A DNA stretch of 64,000 nt from Anaerolineae bacterium. Its GTDB lineage: Bacteria > Chloroflexota > Anaerolineae > Aggregatilineales > Phototrophicaceae. Position 1 is the stretch's first letter; each line of letters starts with the position of its first letter. Below are positions 56,288 through 64,000 of this stretch, piece by piece. The notes beneath the pieces were generated by a model. It did no database searches, was not told the DNA's origin, and saw only the letters and a program-made list of their open reading frames with translations. The stretch is taken from NCBI GenBank assembly GCA_022821805.1, contig JAJECX010000003.1, positions 310,001 to 374,000 on the forward strand. The letters run 5' to 3'. The position numbers were made by a program, and so were the translations under genes.

Positions 56288-57114
56288 CGGCTGCGATCTA
56301 GTCCCGGCAATAGCGGCGGATTGGGACGGACGATTTGCAAACGCTCCGGCGTCAAGCGCGCAGCCAACTCATCGGACACTTGGTAGCCAAAACGGAAATT
56401 GCCCCAGGAGGGTCCGTAGCGAAATACGATAATGCGCCGCTCGCCGGGATTGACCCGCTCCGCCGAGCCGTGGCATAGCGCGTCGACAAAGAGAAGGACA
56501 TCGCCCGCATCCATGTAAACATTGATCGCGCCTTCTACGTGATCAACCGACGCAAGGTCCCGGTGCATACCGTGTTTACCCTCATCGGGATGGCGGAAAT
56601 GCGCTTTGTGGCTTGCCGGCACGACCATCGTATTCCCGTCGCCCGGTCCAATATCCGTCAGCGCCATCAAGATATTGATCTGCCCGCAATGGAAGCGCCC
56701 ATTGTAATAGCGGAATTGCGTGCGCTTGGCGCCATCGTGCCCGCCGGAATGCAAGCCGATCGCCTCGCCTGGTCCGCGGACATTGGCGAAGCATTCATCA
56801 ATAAAGAGCGGACCATGATTGTAGTCGAAGGTGTCGGCGCCACCGACGAAATACTTGACCTTTTCGATCCATGAAGGGTGGTCAATTAGCTTTTCGAAGG
56901 CTTCGCCGCCTTCGTATATTTGCTGCATATTCACGCCATCATCGTCGCCGTATGTGTGCCCATGTACATAGCCTTTCCATTCGCCCGGCTTAATCGGCAG
57001 CAGCGTCTCTATGGCGGCGTTGATTTCGGATACTTCCGCTTTGGACAGCGCTCCCTTTAGCAGCAGAAAGCCATTGAGATCAAAGAAGTAGCGTTCTCGC
57101 TCGGTAACTTGCAT
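56278..57114 (-). CDS. PhyH-family dioxygenase-like protein with H-x-G motif
   Basis: A 278-residue phytanoyl-CoA dioxygenase-family protein (jelly-roll Fe(II)/2-oxoglutarate oxygenase fold), shown by RGPGEAIGLHSGGHDGAKRT, GDGNTMVVPASHKAHF and GDVLLFVDALCHGSAERVNP. The usual HxD pair reads His122-Ser-Gly124; His215 is the distal ligand and the Arg for 2-oxoglutarate is in GERRIIVF. The lost carboxylate may change chemistry, or Asp127 may substitute. ATG 57114 has AGGAAAG upstream. It is the last gene of a six-gene operon; its end overlaps the gene stub on the other strand. Confidence 0.8.
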   Translation of the reverse strand: MQVTERERYFFDLNGFLLLKGALSKAEVSEINAAIETLLPIKPGEWKGYVHGHTYGDDDGVNMQQIYEGGEAFEKLIDHPSWIEKVKYFVGGADTFDYNHGPLFIDECFANVRGPGEAIGLHSGGHDGAKRTQFRYYNGRFHCGQINILMALTDIGPGDGNTMVVPASHKAHFRHPDEGKHGMHRDLASVDHVEGAINVYMDAGDVLLFVDALCHGSAERVNPGERRIIVFRYGPSWGNFRFGYQVSDELAARLTPERLQIVRPNPPLLPGLDRSRYA

Positions 57115-57139
57115 CTTTCCTGATTCCTTCCCATCGCGC

Positions 57140-59428
57140 TTATTCGTAACAGTGTACCGCGAACACCGCTGCTGGCGCTTCACTGTGGCTTTCGACCACC
57201 TCAACTTTTAAGTGATCGATTTCGGTCGGCTCGTCGAACTCGATTCGATTGACCGTTTGATGATTGTCCGTCACTTCGGCGAGCACAGCGCCATCGCCGT
57301 TTCGCAGCCGAAAATGCTTAACGGCGAAGGGCATGACGTCCTCCGGATGACCACGCGTCACCGTCTCCATGGCATGGTCGAAGTCGGTGTCGAACATCAG
57401 CGTTACACGGCGGATGCTCTGCGGCGCAATCCACTTGATATCCAGGGTCGGCTTGTCGTCGGCCGGGTCGGCTACCCATGCGTTCACTTCGGCGACCGGT
57501 CGCGCCAGACCGTTGCAAACATTCTGCGGGTCGAAGCCGTTTATCGGCGGCGAGAAACTCATCGCCACATTCTGGCCATCGGGGCGCCGCGGCGGCGTCC
57601 AGAATTCAAAGGATTCTACGCCAATGTCATGCATCGGCGATTGATCGCGCCAATACTGCAGGGCGACCAAGCCGGTGACGCGCATATCGCTCAAATGCAA
57701 ACGCAGCGCCGGATTCTCCATCACGCAGACGAAAACATAGCGCGAATCATCAATCAATTGGTCGAAGTTGAGTTCAACCGTCTGGTTATCGCCCGCCGGC
57801 AAATCAAAGCGCAGTGTCGTTAGAATGATATCCGGTGTGTGATTGTCACGTTTCGAACTCTGGCGCAACTGCACCTCAATCTGCGTTTCTGCCGCCGCGT
57901 CGACCGTGATCGAAATGCGCGGAACACGGCCACGCTGCAGGGGAAGCATCTGGGCGTATGGGCGCTCGAGCGCGATTCGCGGTCCGCCGTCCGGCAGCGT
58001 TTCCAGGCAGAGCTTGCTGGATGCGGTTACCTTTGCCTGCCTGACGAGATTGGATTCGTCCTCCAGTCTAAATTGCGGGATATAACCGCCGACCCGCTGC
58101 AAGTCTCGTTGCAGCAGCGTAACATTCTCTGGAGCGGCGACATCGCGCGGCAGCAAGCCCCGCTGGATGCAATGCGCCGCCGCCATGCCGACGGATTGCG
58201 CGGCGCAAGCCAAGGTCAGCATCACCCGGGTCGATCCGAAGGCGACATGCGATGCGCTCATGATACGACCGGTGATGAAGAGATTGCGGATGTTCTTGCT
58301 GTATTGCGTGCGGTACGGAACTTGATAAACGCCCTTGGCATGCCATTGATCGCAGCCGGGCAGCTCGCTGAAGACGCCGTCCGCCGGATGCAGATCAATC
58401 GACCAGCCGCCGAAGGAGATGGCGTCGTAATGCTGTCGCTGCTCGATGACATCCTGCTGGATCATCATATAATCGCCTTCAAAACGCCGGCTCTCGCGCT
58501 TGCCGGGGATTTGCCCGACCCATTCCAGGGTAAGCGTTTCGGCATCGGGGAATTCGCCCGAATTCTTGATGTAATTCCAGACGCCGTACACCACTTTCCA
58601 AAGCTGCCACTTGATGGTCTCGGTTTCGTGCACGGTGTCCAGCCGGCCGCCGTATTCGATCCACCACAGACGGCAGCCATCGATCGCCGTGCTGAAACTG
58701 CGGAAGCGTGGAATCTCCGTGATATCGTCCAGCGCATAGCTCGGCGGCACGAATTTGACTGGCTCGCCGATATCTTTGGTGTAGAAGTAAATCGAATGTC
58801 CCAGCAGATAACCGTATTCTTCGCTCGGCGCGAACTTTTCGCCAAATTCTTCCGTTGATTCAGCGCCCATGCGAAAGGCGGCGCCGGCCTGAAAGGCGAC
58901 GATGCCATCGCCCGATGCATCGCAGAACAACGGCGCGTAAAGCTCGTACTGCGTCGAGTTCTGGCTGCAGAATGCGGTGACCGACTCGATTGTCTCGCCA
59001 TCCGACTTTTGAACACTTACGGCGGCTGTATTGAGCAAGAGCGTGATATTGTCTTCGGCGACGACTTTTTCCAGCAGCACCGTATCAAATATCAGCGCGT
59101 TTCCTTCTTTGTTGCGAAACATATTCTCGACCAGGATTTCGTCAATGACGCCGCCTTCGCGCGCCCAGCGGTTGTTGTTATTCATGTGTGAGGTCGCGCC
59201 CAGCGCCCACAGGCGGACTTCGCTGCTGGCGTTGCCGCCGAGCACGGGCCGATCTTGGACCAGCGTGACTTTGATGCCGGCGCGCGCGGCTGTTATGGCA
59301 GCGCAGGTGCCAGCGAGTCCGCCGCCGACGATGACCAGATCGCTGTCGATGCGCAGCGTCTTTGGCGGCCGATTTGCAGGCGAAAAGGGCTCGCTCAACA
59401 TTCTTGGTATCTGATTGTCTTGTTTCAT
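57140..59428 (-). CDS. FAD-dependent oxidoreductase with C-terminal carbohydrate-binding-like module
   Basis: A 762-residue protein of the FAD_oxidored (PF12831-type) group. The FAD-binding Rossmann motif is VIVGGGLAGTCAAITAARAG (residues ~32-51), then RPVLGGNASSEVRLWALGA. A closing FAD contact is NLFITGRIMSASHVAFGSTR (~388-407). Residues ~470-762 form beta-sandwich modules resembling discoidin/F5-8 domains (IRRVTLMFDTDFDHAMETV). No signal peptide is visible. The gene lies between two PhyH genes 25 and 80 bases away. The oxidised substrate is unknown. Confidence 0.82.
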   Translation of the reverse strand: MKQDNQIPRMLSEPFSPANRPPKTLRIDSDLVIVGGGLAGTCAAITAARAGIKVTLVQDRPVLGGNASSEVRLWALGATSHMNNNNRWAREGGVIDEILVENMFRNKEGNALIFDTVLLEKVVAEDNITLLLNTAAVSVQKSDGETIESVTAFCSQNSTQYELYAPLFCDASGDGIVAFQAGAAFRMGAESTEEFGEKFAPSEEYGYLLGHSIYFYTKDIGEPVKFVPPSYALDDITEIPRFRSFSTAIDGCRLWWIEYGGRLDTVHETETIKWQLWKVVYGVWNYIKNSGEFPDAETLTLEWVGQIPGKRESRRFEGDYMMIQQDVIEQRQHYDAISFGGWSIDLHPADGVFSELPGCDQWHAKGVYQVPYRTQYSKNIRNLFITGRIMSASHVAFGSTRVMLTLACAAQSVGMAAAHCIQRGLLPRDVAAPENVTLLQRDLQRVGGYIPQFRLEDESNLVRQAKVTASSKLCLETLPDGGPRIALERPYAQMLPLQRGRVPRISITVDAAAETQIEVQLRQSSKRDNHTPDIILTTLRFDLPAGDNQTVELNFDQLIDDSRYVFVCVMENPALRLHLSDMRVTGLVALQYWRDQSPMHDIGVESFEFWTPPRRPDGQNVAMSFSPPINGFDPQNVCNGLARPVAEVNAWVADPADDKPTLDIKWIAPQSIRRVTLMFDTDFDHAMETVTRGHPEDVMPFAVKHFRLRNGDGAVLAEVTDNHQTVNRIEFDEPTEIDHLKVEVVESHSEAPAAVFAVHCYE

Positions 59429-59508
59429 TACCTTTCCTTAGGCTTGATTTGACCGGCGGCTAACCTGTAAGGGGGAGTTTTGACCAGCGCGGATACAAAC
59501 ATGATGCC

Positions 59509-60360
59509 TCACATGCCGTCCCTGTTTTGCTCGACGCCATGCAGCTGGCACCACTCGTTAAGCGGATTGTAGCCGCCGCCGGGCTGGAACTCCTGCGTGT
59601 CATCAACTTCTTCGCCGACCAAGTATTTCTCGATCTCGCTAAGTTTATCCAGGAAAGACAACTCTTGTTTGACAAAGTCCATCGGCTTGAGCCAGCGATA
59701 GCAGTAACCGATCATGACACACTTCCGCGTACGATCAGTAAAATTAGGCGCGCCGGCGTGCCAGGTGCGATATTCAAAAATGACGCAATCGCCCGGATTC
59801 AACAAGGGTTCCAGCGCATTTGCAGGATCGGTTTCGCCATCAGCGATTTCGACTCGCTCCGTTAGCCGGTTGCTTCCCGGCGCCAACATGGTAACCCCGG
59901 AATTCGGCTCGCGGAGGTCGGTCAGATAAAAGGCGCATTTTAAGCCCAGGCGCGGATAATTGTCTTGGCCCAGATCAAGCTGCGTGCGGCCGCCGTCGCG
60001 ATGCCAGCCGGGCCGTCTGATGCTATCGCTTGTGCCTGGCGGGTCAGGATAGCGATAAATGAGGTGGCTCGTGGAAAGCTGCAGGTTTGAACCCAGCAGC
60101 TGAATCACCAGGGGCAGCGTAACATCGTTGGTCAAGAGCGGGATGAAAGCATCGTCCATCGCGATGCAATTGCGGAAGCCATCATAAAATTCGCTGGTCT
60201 GATACCGATTGAAACGCTCCTCAGTGGCGATAAGCCGATCGCCAGCCTCAATCAGCCGGTCGATCCTGTCATCGTCGAGCGCGTTCCGCACGATCAGATA
60301 GCCTTCATCGCGAAATTGCTGCCGCTGTTCATCAGTCAGCTTGGTATATCCGTTTATCAT
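59509..60360 (-). CDS. PhyH-family Fe(II)/2-oxoglutarate dioxygenase
   Basis: A 283-residue dioxygenase with an intact metal triad: His120 and Asp122 (GWHRDGG) and His201 (TWHAGAP), plus the 2-oxoglutarate Arg in DRTRKCVMIGY. It opens with LTDEQRQQFRDEGYLIVRNA, the usual PhyH N-terminus. Substrates in this family range from acyl-CoAs to small hydroxylated metabolites. It is 35 bases after the unknown propeller gene in the same operon. Confidence 0.87.
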   Translation of the reverse strand: MINGYTKLTDEQRQQFRDEGYLIVRNALDDDRIDRLIEAGDRLIATEERFNRYQTSEFYDGFRNCIAMDDAFIPLLTNDVTLPLVIQLLGSNLQLSTSHLIYRYPDPPGTSDSIRRPGWHRDGGRTQLDLGQDNYPRLGLKCAFYLTDLREPNSGVTMLAPGSNRLTERVEIADGETDPANALEPLLNPGDCVIFEYRTWHAGAPNFTDRTRKCVMIGYCYRWLKPMDFVKQELSFLDKLSEIEKYLVGEEVDDTQEFQPGGGYNPLNEWCQLHGVEQNRDGM

Positions 60361-60395
60361 TTCTATCCGCCTAGGTTATCTACTGTCCTATCGAA

Positions 60396-61781
60396 TCAAG
60401 TATAGGTGAAATACGCAGTTGCGACACAGTCATTCGCGCAGCGCAGACGGACCCAATGGGCGCTGTAGCCAGCGGGAAAGGCGTGGTGGGCATAACCCTG
60501 CGCCGCTACTTCGAATGAATCGTAGACCATCCATTTGCCGTTTCCGAGGAAATCGACTTCCAGGACGAAGCGCGCTGCAGAAGCGCCAGTGTTGCTCAGG
60601 TGCAATACTTTCTGGTCAAAGCCGGTCATCAAATAGGGGTCGGAAGTTTCACCCGCCTTGACTTCGTCTTCCCACCAGACGCCGCCCCAGCCGGCCGGTT
60701 TTCCAAACTGCCAGAGGTCGTCGGTCTTGCCAAAATACAGCCCCGACTGCGGCTCGCCCGCCAGGTGATTGGCGCCGTTGTGGGGGCTGGCGTTATCCGA
60801 CCCAAGCACTAGCATGCCGCGATAAGTACAGAAATCCCCATGTACCCAGAGGTGCGTTGAAATGGGACGGATGCCCCAAACGTGATTGTCATAAGCCCAG
60901 GTCGACAATTCGTAAAACATGCCGTGGCAATCCATGATGAAGCGCTCATGGTCGACTTCGCGGATGCGAGGCCATTCGGTCTGCCACATGTGGTCAAAGC
61001 AGTGGCTCGCCTTGGGCAGTCGGTAGCGCTTCCATTCGCCGTTGGCGTCGGTGTAGACCTGCAGAATCGCCGAGCGTTTGTCCCAGCCCATGGCGAAAAT
61101 CGTGCCGGCGAAGTCGCCGCGCCCATTCACCTCGATGAAAGGATTGCGCTCGATTATTGTCCAGCGCTCGCCATCCCATTCGGCGAGGCGCCCTGCCGCC
61201 TCCACACCCTGGAAGTCGCGCTCGTCATAGCTGTTGTTAGCGACGACAACGCGGCCGAAATTGCTGTACGCCGCTTTGAAATGGCAATACTGATGATCGG
61301 GTATGCCCAACTCGTCTACCAGGTCTGCTAGAAATCGGGTTTCGAGCGAATGGACATTCATCTCATAGAATTCGCCCTCCATGCCCAGCATATAGACCAT
61401 GTTTTCCGGGTCGTTCAGGTGGCGCATGGTTGAGCAAATCCGAACTTCCAGCAAGTCCTCAACTGTACGGACCTTGTTTTGCGCATCTATGACATGCGGT
61501 CCGATAATGAGCTGGTTGGATTCCCAATGCGCCATGCGATTGGTGTAGGTGCCGACGTAGCTCTCCGGATGTTTCTGAATCTCCAGCTTTTCGTTGATGG
61601 TGTAAAGACCGGTGCCAACCCCGCTCGCTGATTTGTGCGAGACGTAGGTGACGAGCCAGAGCATCCCAGCCCAAGCCATCATCGCCCCGATTCCGCACTC
61701 GGTGCGCGGTGGACCCAAGTCCGCCGTCAGCGCCAGATGCGGGTAGACGCCGCTCGCGTTCAGGTGTTGACTTGTTGCCAT
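60396..61781 (-). CDS. Conserved-type protein of unknown function, propeller-like
   Basis: A 461-residue protein with repeated Trp/Gly-rich strands suggesting a beta-propeller (GMLWLVTYVSHKSASGVGTG, YMLGMEGEFYEMNVHSLETR, AILQVYTDANGEWKRY). The C-terminal beta-sandwich covers ~360-461 (TGFDQKVLHLSNTGASAARF, AHWVRLRCANDCVATAYFTY). I recall similar proteins of no assigned function near sulfatases in Planctomycetes-like genomes, but could not check this. No signal peptide is present. Its start overlaps the sulfatase gene by 22 bases. It may be a lyase, an isomerase or a sugar-binding protein. Confidence 0.65.
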   Translation of the reverse strand: MATSQHLNASGVYPHLALTADLGPPRTECGIGAMMAWAGMLWLVTYVSHKSASGVGTGLYTINEKLEIQKHPESYVGTYTNRMAHWESNQLIIGPHVIDAQNKVRTVEDLLEVRICSTMRHLNDPENMVYMLGMEGEFYEMNVHSLETRFLADLVDELGIPDHQYCHFKAAYSNFGRVVVANNSYDERDFQGVEAAGRLAEWDGERWTIIERNPFIEVNGRGDFAGTIFAMGWDKRSAILQVYTDANGEWKRYRLPKASHCFDHMWQTEWPRIREVDHERFIMDCHGMFYELSTWAYDNHVWGIRPISTHLWVHGDFCTYRGMLVLGSDNASPHNGANHLAGEPQSGLYFGKTDDLWQFGKPAGWGGVWWEDEVKAGETSDPYLMTGFDQKVLHLSNTGASAARFVLEVDFLGNGKWMVYDSFEVAAQGYAHHAFPAGYSAHWVRLRCANDCVATAYFTYT

Positions 61782-63073
61782 GCCTTCTCACTTTCACTTG
61801 TCGCCAATGGATTAGCCGCGACAACTGCGCTATGCCAGCGCCGAAGCGCCTCGCTCAAACGCGCCTGCGCTTCCGAACAAGCGGGATCATCCAGACGATT
61901 GACCTGTTCAAAGGGATCATCAACGATGTTATAGAGTTTAGCCGCTTCCAGCGTTCGTCCCTGCGTCACCAGTTTCCAGCTTTGAGACGTCGCGCAGAAG
62001 CTGCGATATTCGCTGAACGCGATCCGGTCGTTGTCGGCGTCGCCGCCTTCAATCTGCGCGCTAAGCGAGATTCCCTCGGCTGTCTCAGCCATTTCGATGC
62101 CGGCGTAATCTAGCAGGGTCGGCAGCAGATCAATCGTCGCGGCAAGCTGATCCGTCTTTCTGCCTTGAGTTTGTCCCGGCGCGCGTATGATGAGCGGCAC
62201 ATGCAGCGATTCTTCGAACATGACACCTTTGCCAAAGAGTCCGTGCGCGCCTGCCATCTCACCGTGGTCCGATGTGAATACGACCAGCGTATCGTCGCGC
62301 AAGCCCAACTCATCCAGCTTTCGCAGCAAGCGGCCAAAGGCAGCGTCAAGGTGACTAATCTCTCCAAAATAGAGGTGCCGGAAAGTCGCTGCATCGTAAT
62401 TCGCGTCCCAGTGCGGCATATCGTACCAAGCCTTCGGATCGGCGTTTGCTTCGCTCAACAGATCTCGTTCCTCGTACAATTCTCGATATTCAGCGGGCGG
62501 GGAGCAGGGCGGGTGCGGCGCCTGATAGGACAGCAGCATGAAGAAGGGATCGGCTTCGGCGGCCGCCTGCTTCAGTTCTTGCAGCGCGATGTCGGTCAGC
62601 GCGTCGGTCTCATGCCCCGGCATTTGGATCGGAGCGTCGGGATCATCACGCCAAATCCAGCCTGACCAGTGATCAACGTGGTGGCTCTCCCAGCCGATGA
62701 AATATTGAAAGCCGGCGCGCTTATCGGGCGGCGCCCAGCGATTCTCCTGCGGCGCCCCGCTCAAGTGCCATTTGCCGATGTAGCGCGTCGAATAGCCAGC
62801 TCTGTTAAAGTGATCGGCGATGCTCGGCTCATTTGCTGGATAGGCCTGCCCGTTTTGTCGGACGCCGGTCTGAGAAGGATAGCGTCCGCTGAGCAGACAA
62901 CCGCGATACGGTGTGCATATAGGCGACGTGGTGATAGCGCGTTCAAAGACCGTGCTTCGGGCGGCAAAAGCCTCGAGATGAGGCGTCGAGACGGTCGCGT
63001 TTCCATAGTTCGGCAGCCAGCGCGCGCCGAGCTGGTCAACCAGCACGAAGAGGATGTTGGGAGCAACGTCCAC
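61760..63073 (-). CDS. Sulfatase (formylglycine, Cys type, CTPYR variant)
   Basis: A 437-residue sulfatase. The maturation motif is CTPYR (Cys53), with Tyr where Ser is usual. The metal site FVLVDQLGARW and the boxes GYSTRYIGKWHLSG and FTSDHGEMAGAHGLFGKG are present. The start is GTG with GAGG about ten bases upstream. It has no signal peptide, like the sulfatase at 50760, to which it is only distantly similar. It is placed between sugar permeases and the unknown propeller gene, which suggests desulfation of an imported sugar. Confidence 0.92.
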   Translation of the reverse strand: MDVAPNILFVLVDQLGARWLPNYGNATVSTPHLEAFAARSTVFERAITTSPICTPYRGCLLSGRYPSQTGVRQNGQAYPANEPSIADHFNRAGYSTRYIGKWHLSGAPQENRWAPPDKRAGFQYFIGWESHHVDHWSGWIWRDDPDAPIQMPGHETDALTDIALQELKQAAAEADPFFMLLSYQAPHPPCSPPAEYRELYEERDLLSEANADPKAWYDMPHWDANYDAATFRHLYFGEISHLDAAFGRLLRKLDELGLRDDTLVVFTSDHGEMAGAHGLFGKGVMFEESLHVPLIIRAPGQTQGRKTDQLAATIDLLPTLLDYAGIEMAETAEGISLSAQIEGGDADNDRIAFSEYRSFCATSQSWKLVTQGRTLEAAKLYNIVDDPFEQVNRLDDPACSEAQARLSEALRRWHSAVVAANPLATSESEKAWQQVNT

Positions 63074-63084
63074 GGGCTCGCGCC

Positions 63085-63972
63085 TCAGCCCTTCAAGCCG
63101 CTGATATTGGCGCCCTGAATGAACTGCTTCTGGAAGAGGAAGAACACAATCAAAACCGGCAGCACCATCATGGTTGACGCCGCCATCTGCTGGTTGTAGA
63201 TGCCGCCTTGCCCCGGCAAGGAAGTGAACTTGTACAGACCAATCGCCAGCGTGTGCAGGTCCGGGTCCTTCAGGTATATCAAGGGACCCAGAAAATCGTT
63301 CCAGCTATTCTGGAAGCTCAAGATGGCGATGACGACAATAGCTGGCTTGGCCAGCGGAATCATAACTTTGGTAAATATCCGCACTTCGCTGGCGCCGTCA
63401 ATCTTGGCGGCGTCGAGCAAGTCTTGCGGAATGCCGAGGAAGAATTGCCGGCATATGAAGATATAGAAAGCATTGCCGAAGAAATTCGGCACGATCAGCG
63501 GATAGAAAGTGTCTATCCAGCCGATGGCCTCATAAGCGGCGTACACCGGTATCAGGCGGACGGCGAAGGGCAGCATCAAAGTGGCCAGTAGAATCAAGAA
63601 CAACGTATCTCTATAGGGGAAGCGGAAACGCGCAAAGCCGTACGCAACGATCGTGCAGGAGCCGATATCTCCGACAATGGAGAACAAGGTGATCAGCATG
63701 GTGTTGCGGAATGTCGTGCCGAAATTCCAGAATCTCAGCGCCTCGGTGAAGTTTTCCGGCATCCATACGCGCGGGATCCATTGCACCGGGAAAACCCCAA
63801 CCTGATCCAAGGGCATGAAGGACGACATGAACATCCAAAACAGAGGCGCCAGGAACCACAGGCTCATCACAATCAGCAGCCCGTAAAGCAAAAGGCGCCC
63901 CGTGATTCTCGTCAGACGGAAGATCGGGTCCCGTTGCAAGAAGCCGGTTTGACCGACGCTTGGCGCTGTCAT
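63085..63972 (-). CDS. CUT1 sugar ABC transporter permease (MalG type)
   Basis: A 295-residue permease with six helices, the coupling loop DAAKIDGASEVRIFTKVMIP and the C-terminal FIQGANISGLKG. Its ATG overlaps the stop of the partner permease (ATGA). It is the second gene visible in the right-hand operon; the sulfatase follows 11 bases later. Confidence 0.88.
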   Translation of the reverse strand: MTAPSVGQTGFLQRDPIFRLTRITGRLLLYGLLIVMSLWFLAPLFWMFMSSFMPLDQVGVFPVQWIPRVWMPENFTEALRFWNFGTTFRNTMLITLFSIVGDIGSCTIVAYGFARFRFPYRDTLFLILLATLMLPFAVRLIPVYAAYEAIGWIDTFYPLIVPNFFGNAFYIFICRQFFLGIPQDLLDAAKIDGASEVRIFTKVMIPLAKPAIVVIAILSFQNSWNDFLGPLIYLKDPDLHTLAIGLYKFTSLPGQGGIYNQQMAASTMMVLPVLIVFFLFQKQFIQGANISGLKG

Positions 63973-64000
63973 GCGCCGTTCTCCCCGCCTTGATAAAAGA
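63969..64000 (-). CDS. CUT1 permease (MalF type), last codons only (partial)
   Basis: On the minus strand the codons before the stop at 63971-63969 read FYQGGENGA, the usual tail of MalF/UgpA-type permeases. The stop overlaps the next start (ATGA). The rest lies beyond the window. Confidence 0.55.
   Translation of the reverse strand, partial: FYQGGENGA

Noticed and set aside
54335-56300. Perfect direct repeats flanking the orphan genes, as from a recent transposition
   Set aside because: The two dehydratase tails differ at most synonymous positions, so they are diverged homologs and not target-site or recent recombination repeats. No transposase or terminal inverted repeats were seen.
57839-58858. 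A 339-codon open frame on the plus strand
   Set aside because: It is antisense to the FAD oxidoreductase gene, which carries clear FAD motifs; long shadow frames are expected at this GC content.
1-64000. CRISPR arrays, complete insertion sequences or prophage genes
   Set aside because: No regularly spaced repeats, transposase genes with intact active sites, integrases or phage structural genes were seen on either strand.

Overview
This is a 64 kb piece of a bacterial chromosome with roughly mid-50s % GC, dense genes and short intergenic gaps. The gene content suggests Chloroflexota, perhaps an Anaerolineae-like lineage. The reasons are the DUF3417-type glucan phosphorylase, the cdaA-cdaR and der housekeeping block, the many CUT1-type sugar ABC transporters without their own ATPases, and several PhyH, FAD-oxidoreductase and sulfatase genes. 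This placement is inference; no rRNA or other decisive marker gene lies in the window.

Left part (1-18.8 kb) is largely housekeeping. It holds the end of a GlgC-like nucleotidyltransferase, a luciferase-like oxidoreductase, a small glycogen-binding (CBM48) protein beside a truncated copy of itself, and glycogen phosphorylase 1. These are followed by miaB, an SH3b lipoprotein, a three-domain regulator-like protein, polA, argF, the c-di-AMP pair cdaA-cdaR, der, lepB, a zinc-finger protein, a class II aldolase and tRNA-Glu with its own promoter and terminator.

Middle part (18.9-44.3 kb) is nutrient uptake. A CUT1 sugar transporter (binding protein plus two permeases) is followed by an MDR dehydrogenase and an Asp-box sialidase-like protein on the minus strand. 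A divergent GH127 arabinofuranosidase runs into a second CUT1 transporter with a Tat-exported binding protein. A complete branched-chain amino-acid-type operon (livKHMGF, minus strand) follows, with an oversized LivH. Divergent to it, a peptide-type importer (binding protein and two permeases) is overlapped by a membrane-embedded spermidine-synthase-like gene and an S9 peptidase. A hairpin lies between the binding protein gene and the first permease in all four transporters.

Right part (44.3-64 kb) is carbohydrate catabolism: a sugar isomerase/epimerase with a Gfo/Idh/MocA dehydrogenase, a GH51 arabinofuranosidase, a second type of glycogen phosphorylase, a sulfatase, and a divergent DHDPS-family/enolase-superfamily pair that looks like acid-sugar breakdown. 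Two orphan genes come next and end beside a 3' stub of a second enolase-superfamily gene. Last is a minus-strand operon of CUT1 permeases, sulfatase, a conserved protein of unknown function, PhyH, FAD oxidoreductase and PhyH. Together this reads as a heterotroph that imports and dismantles arabinose-containing and sulfated glycans, takes up peptides and amino acids, and stores glycogen.

The observations most worth following are the receiver/roadblock-like/Y1-transposase-like fusion at 6812-8800, the gene stub and orphan pair at 54.4-56.3 kb, the LivH with a duplicated N-terminal membrane extension, and a PhyH protein with H-x-G where H-x-D is expected.
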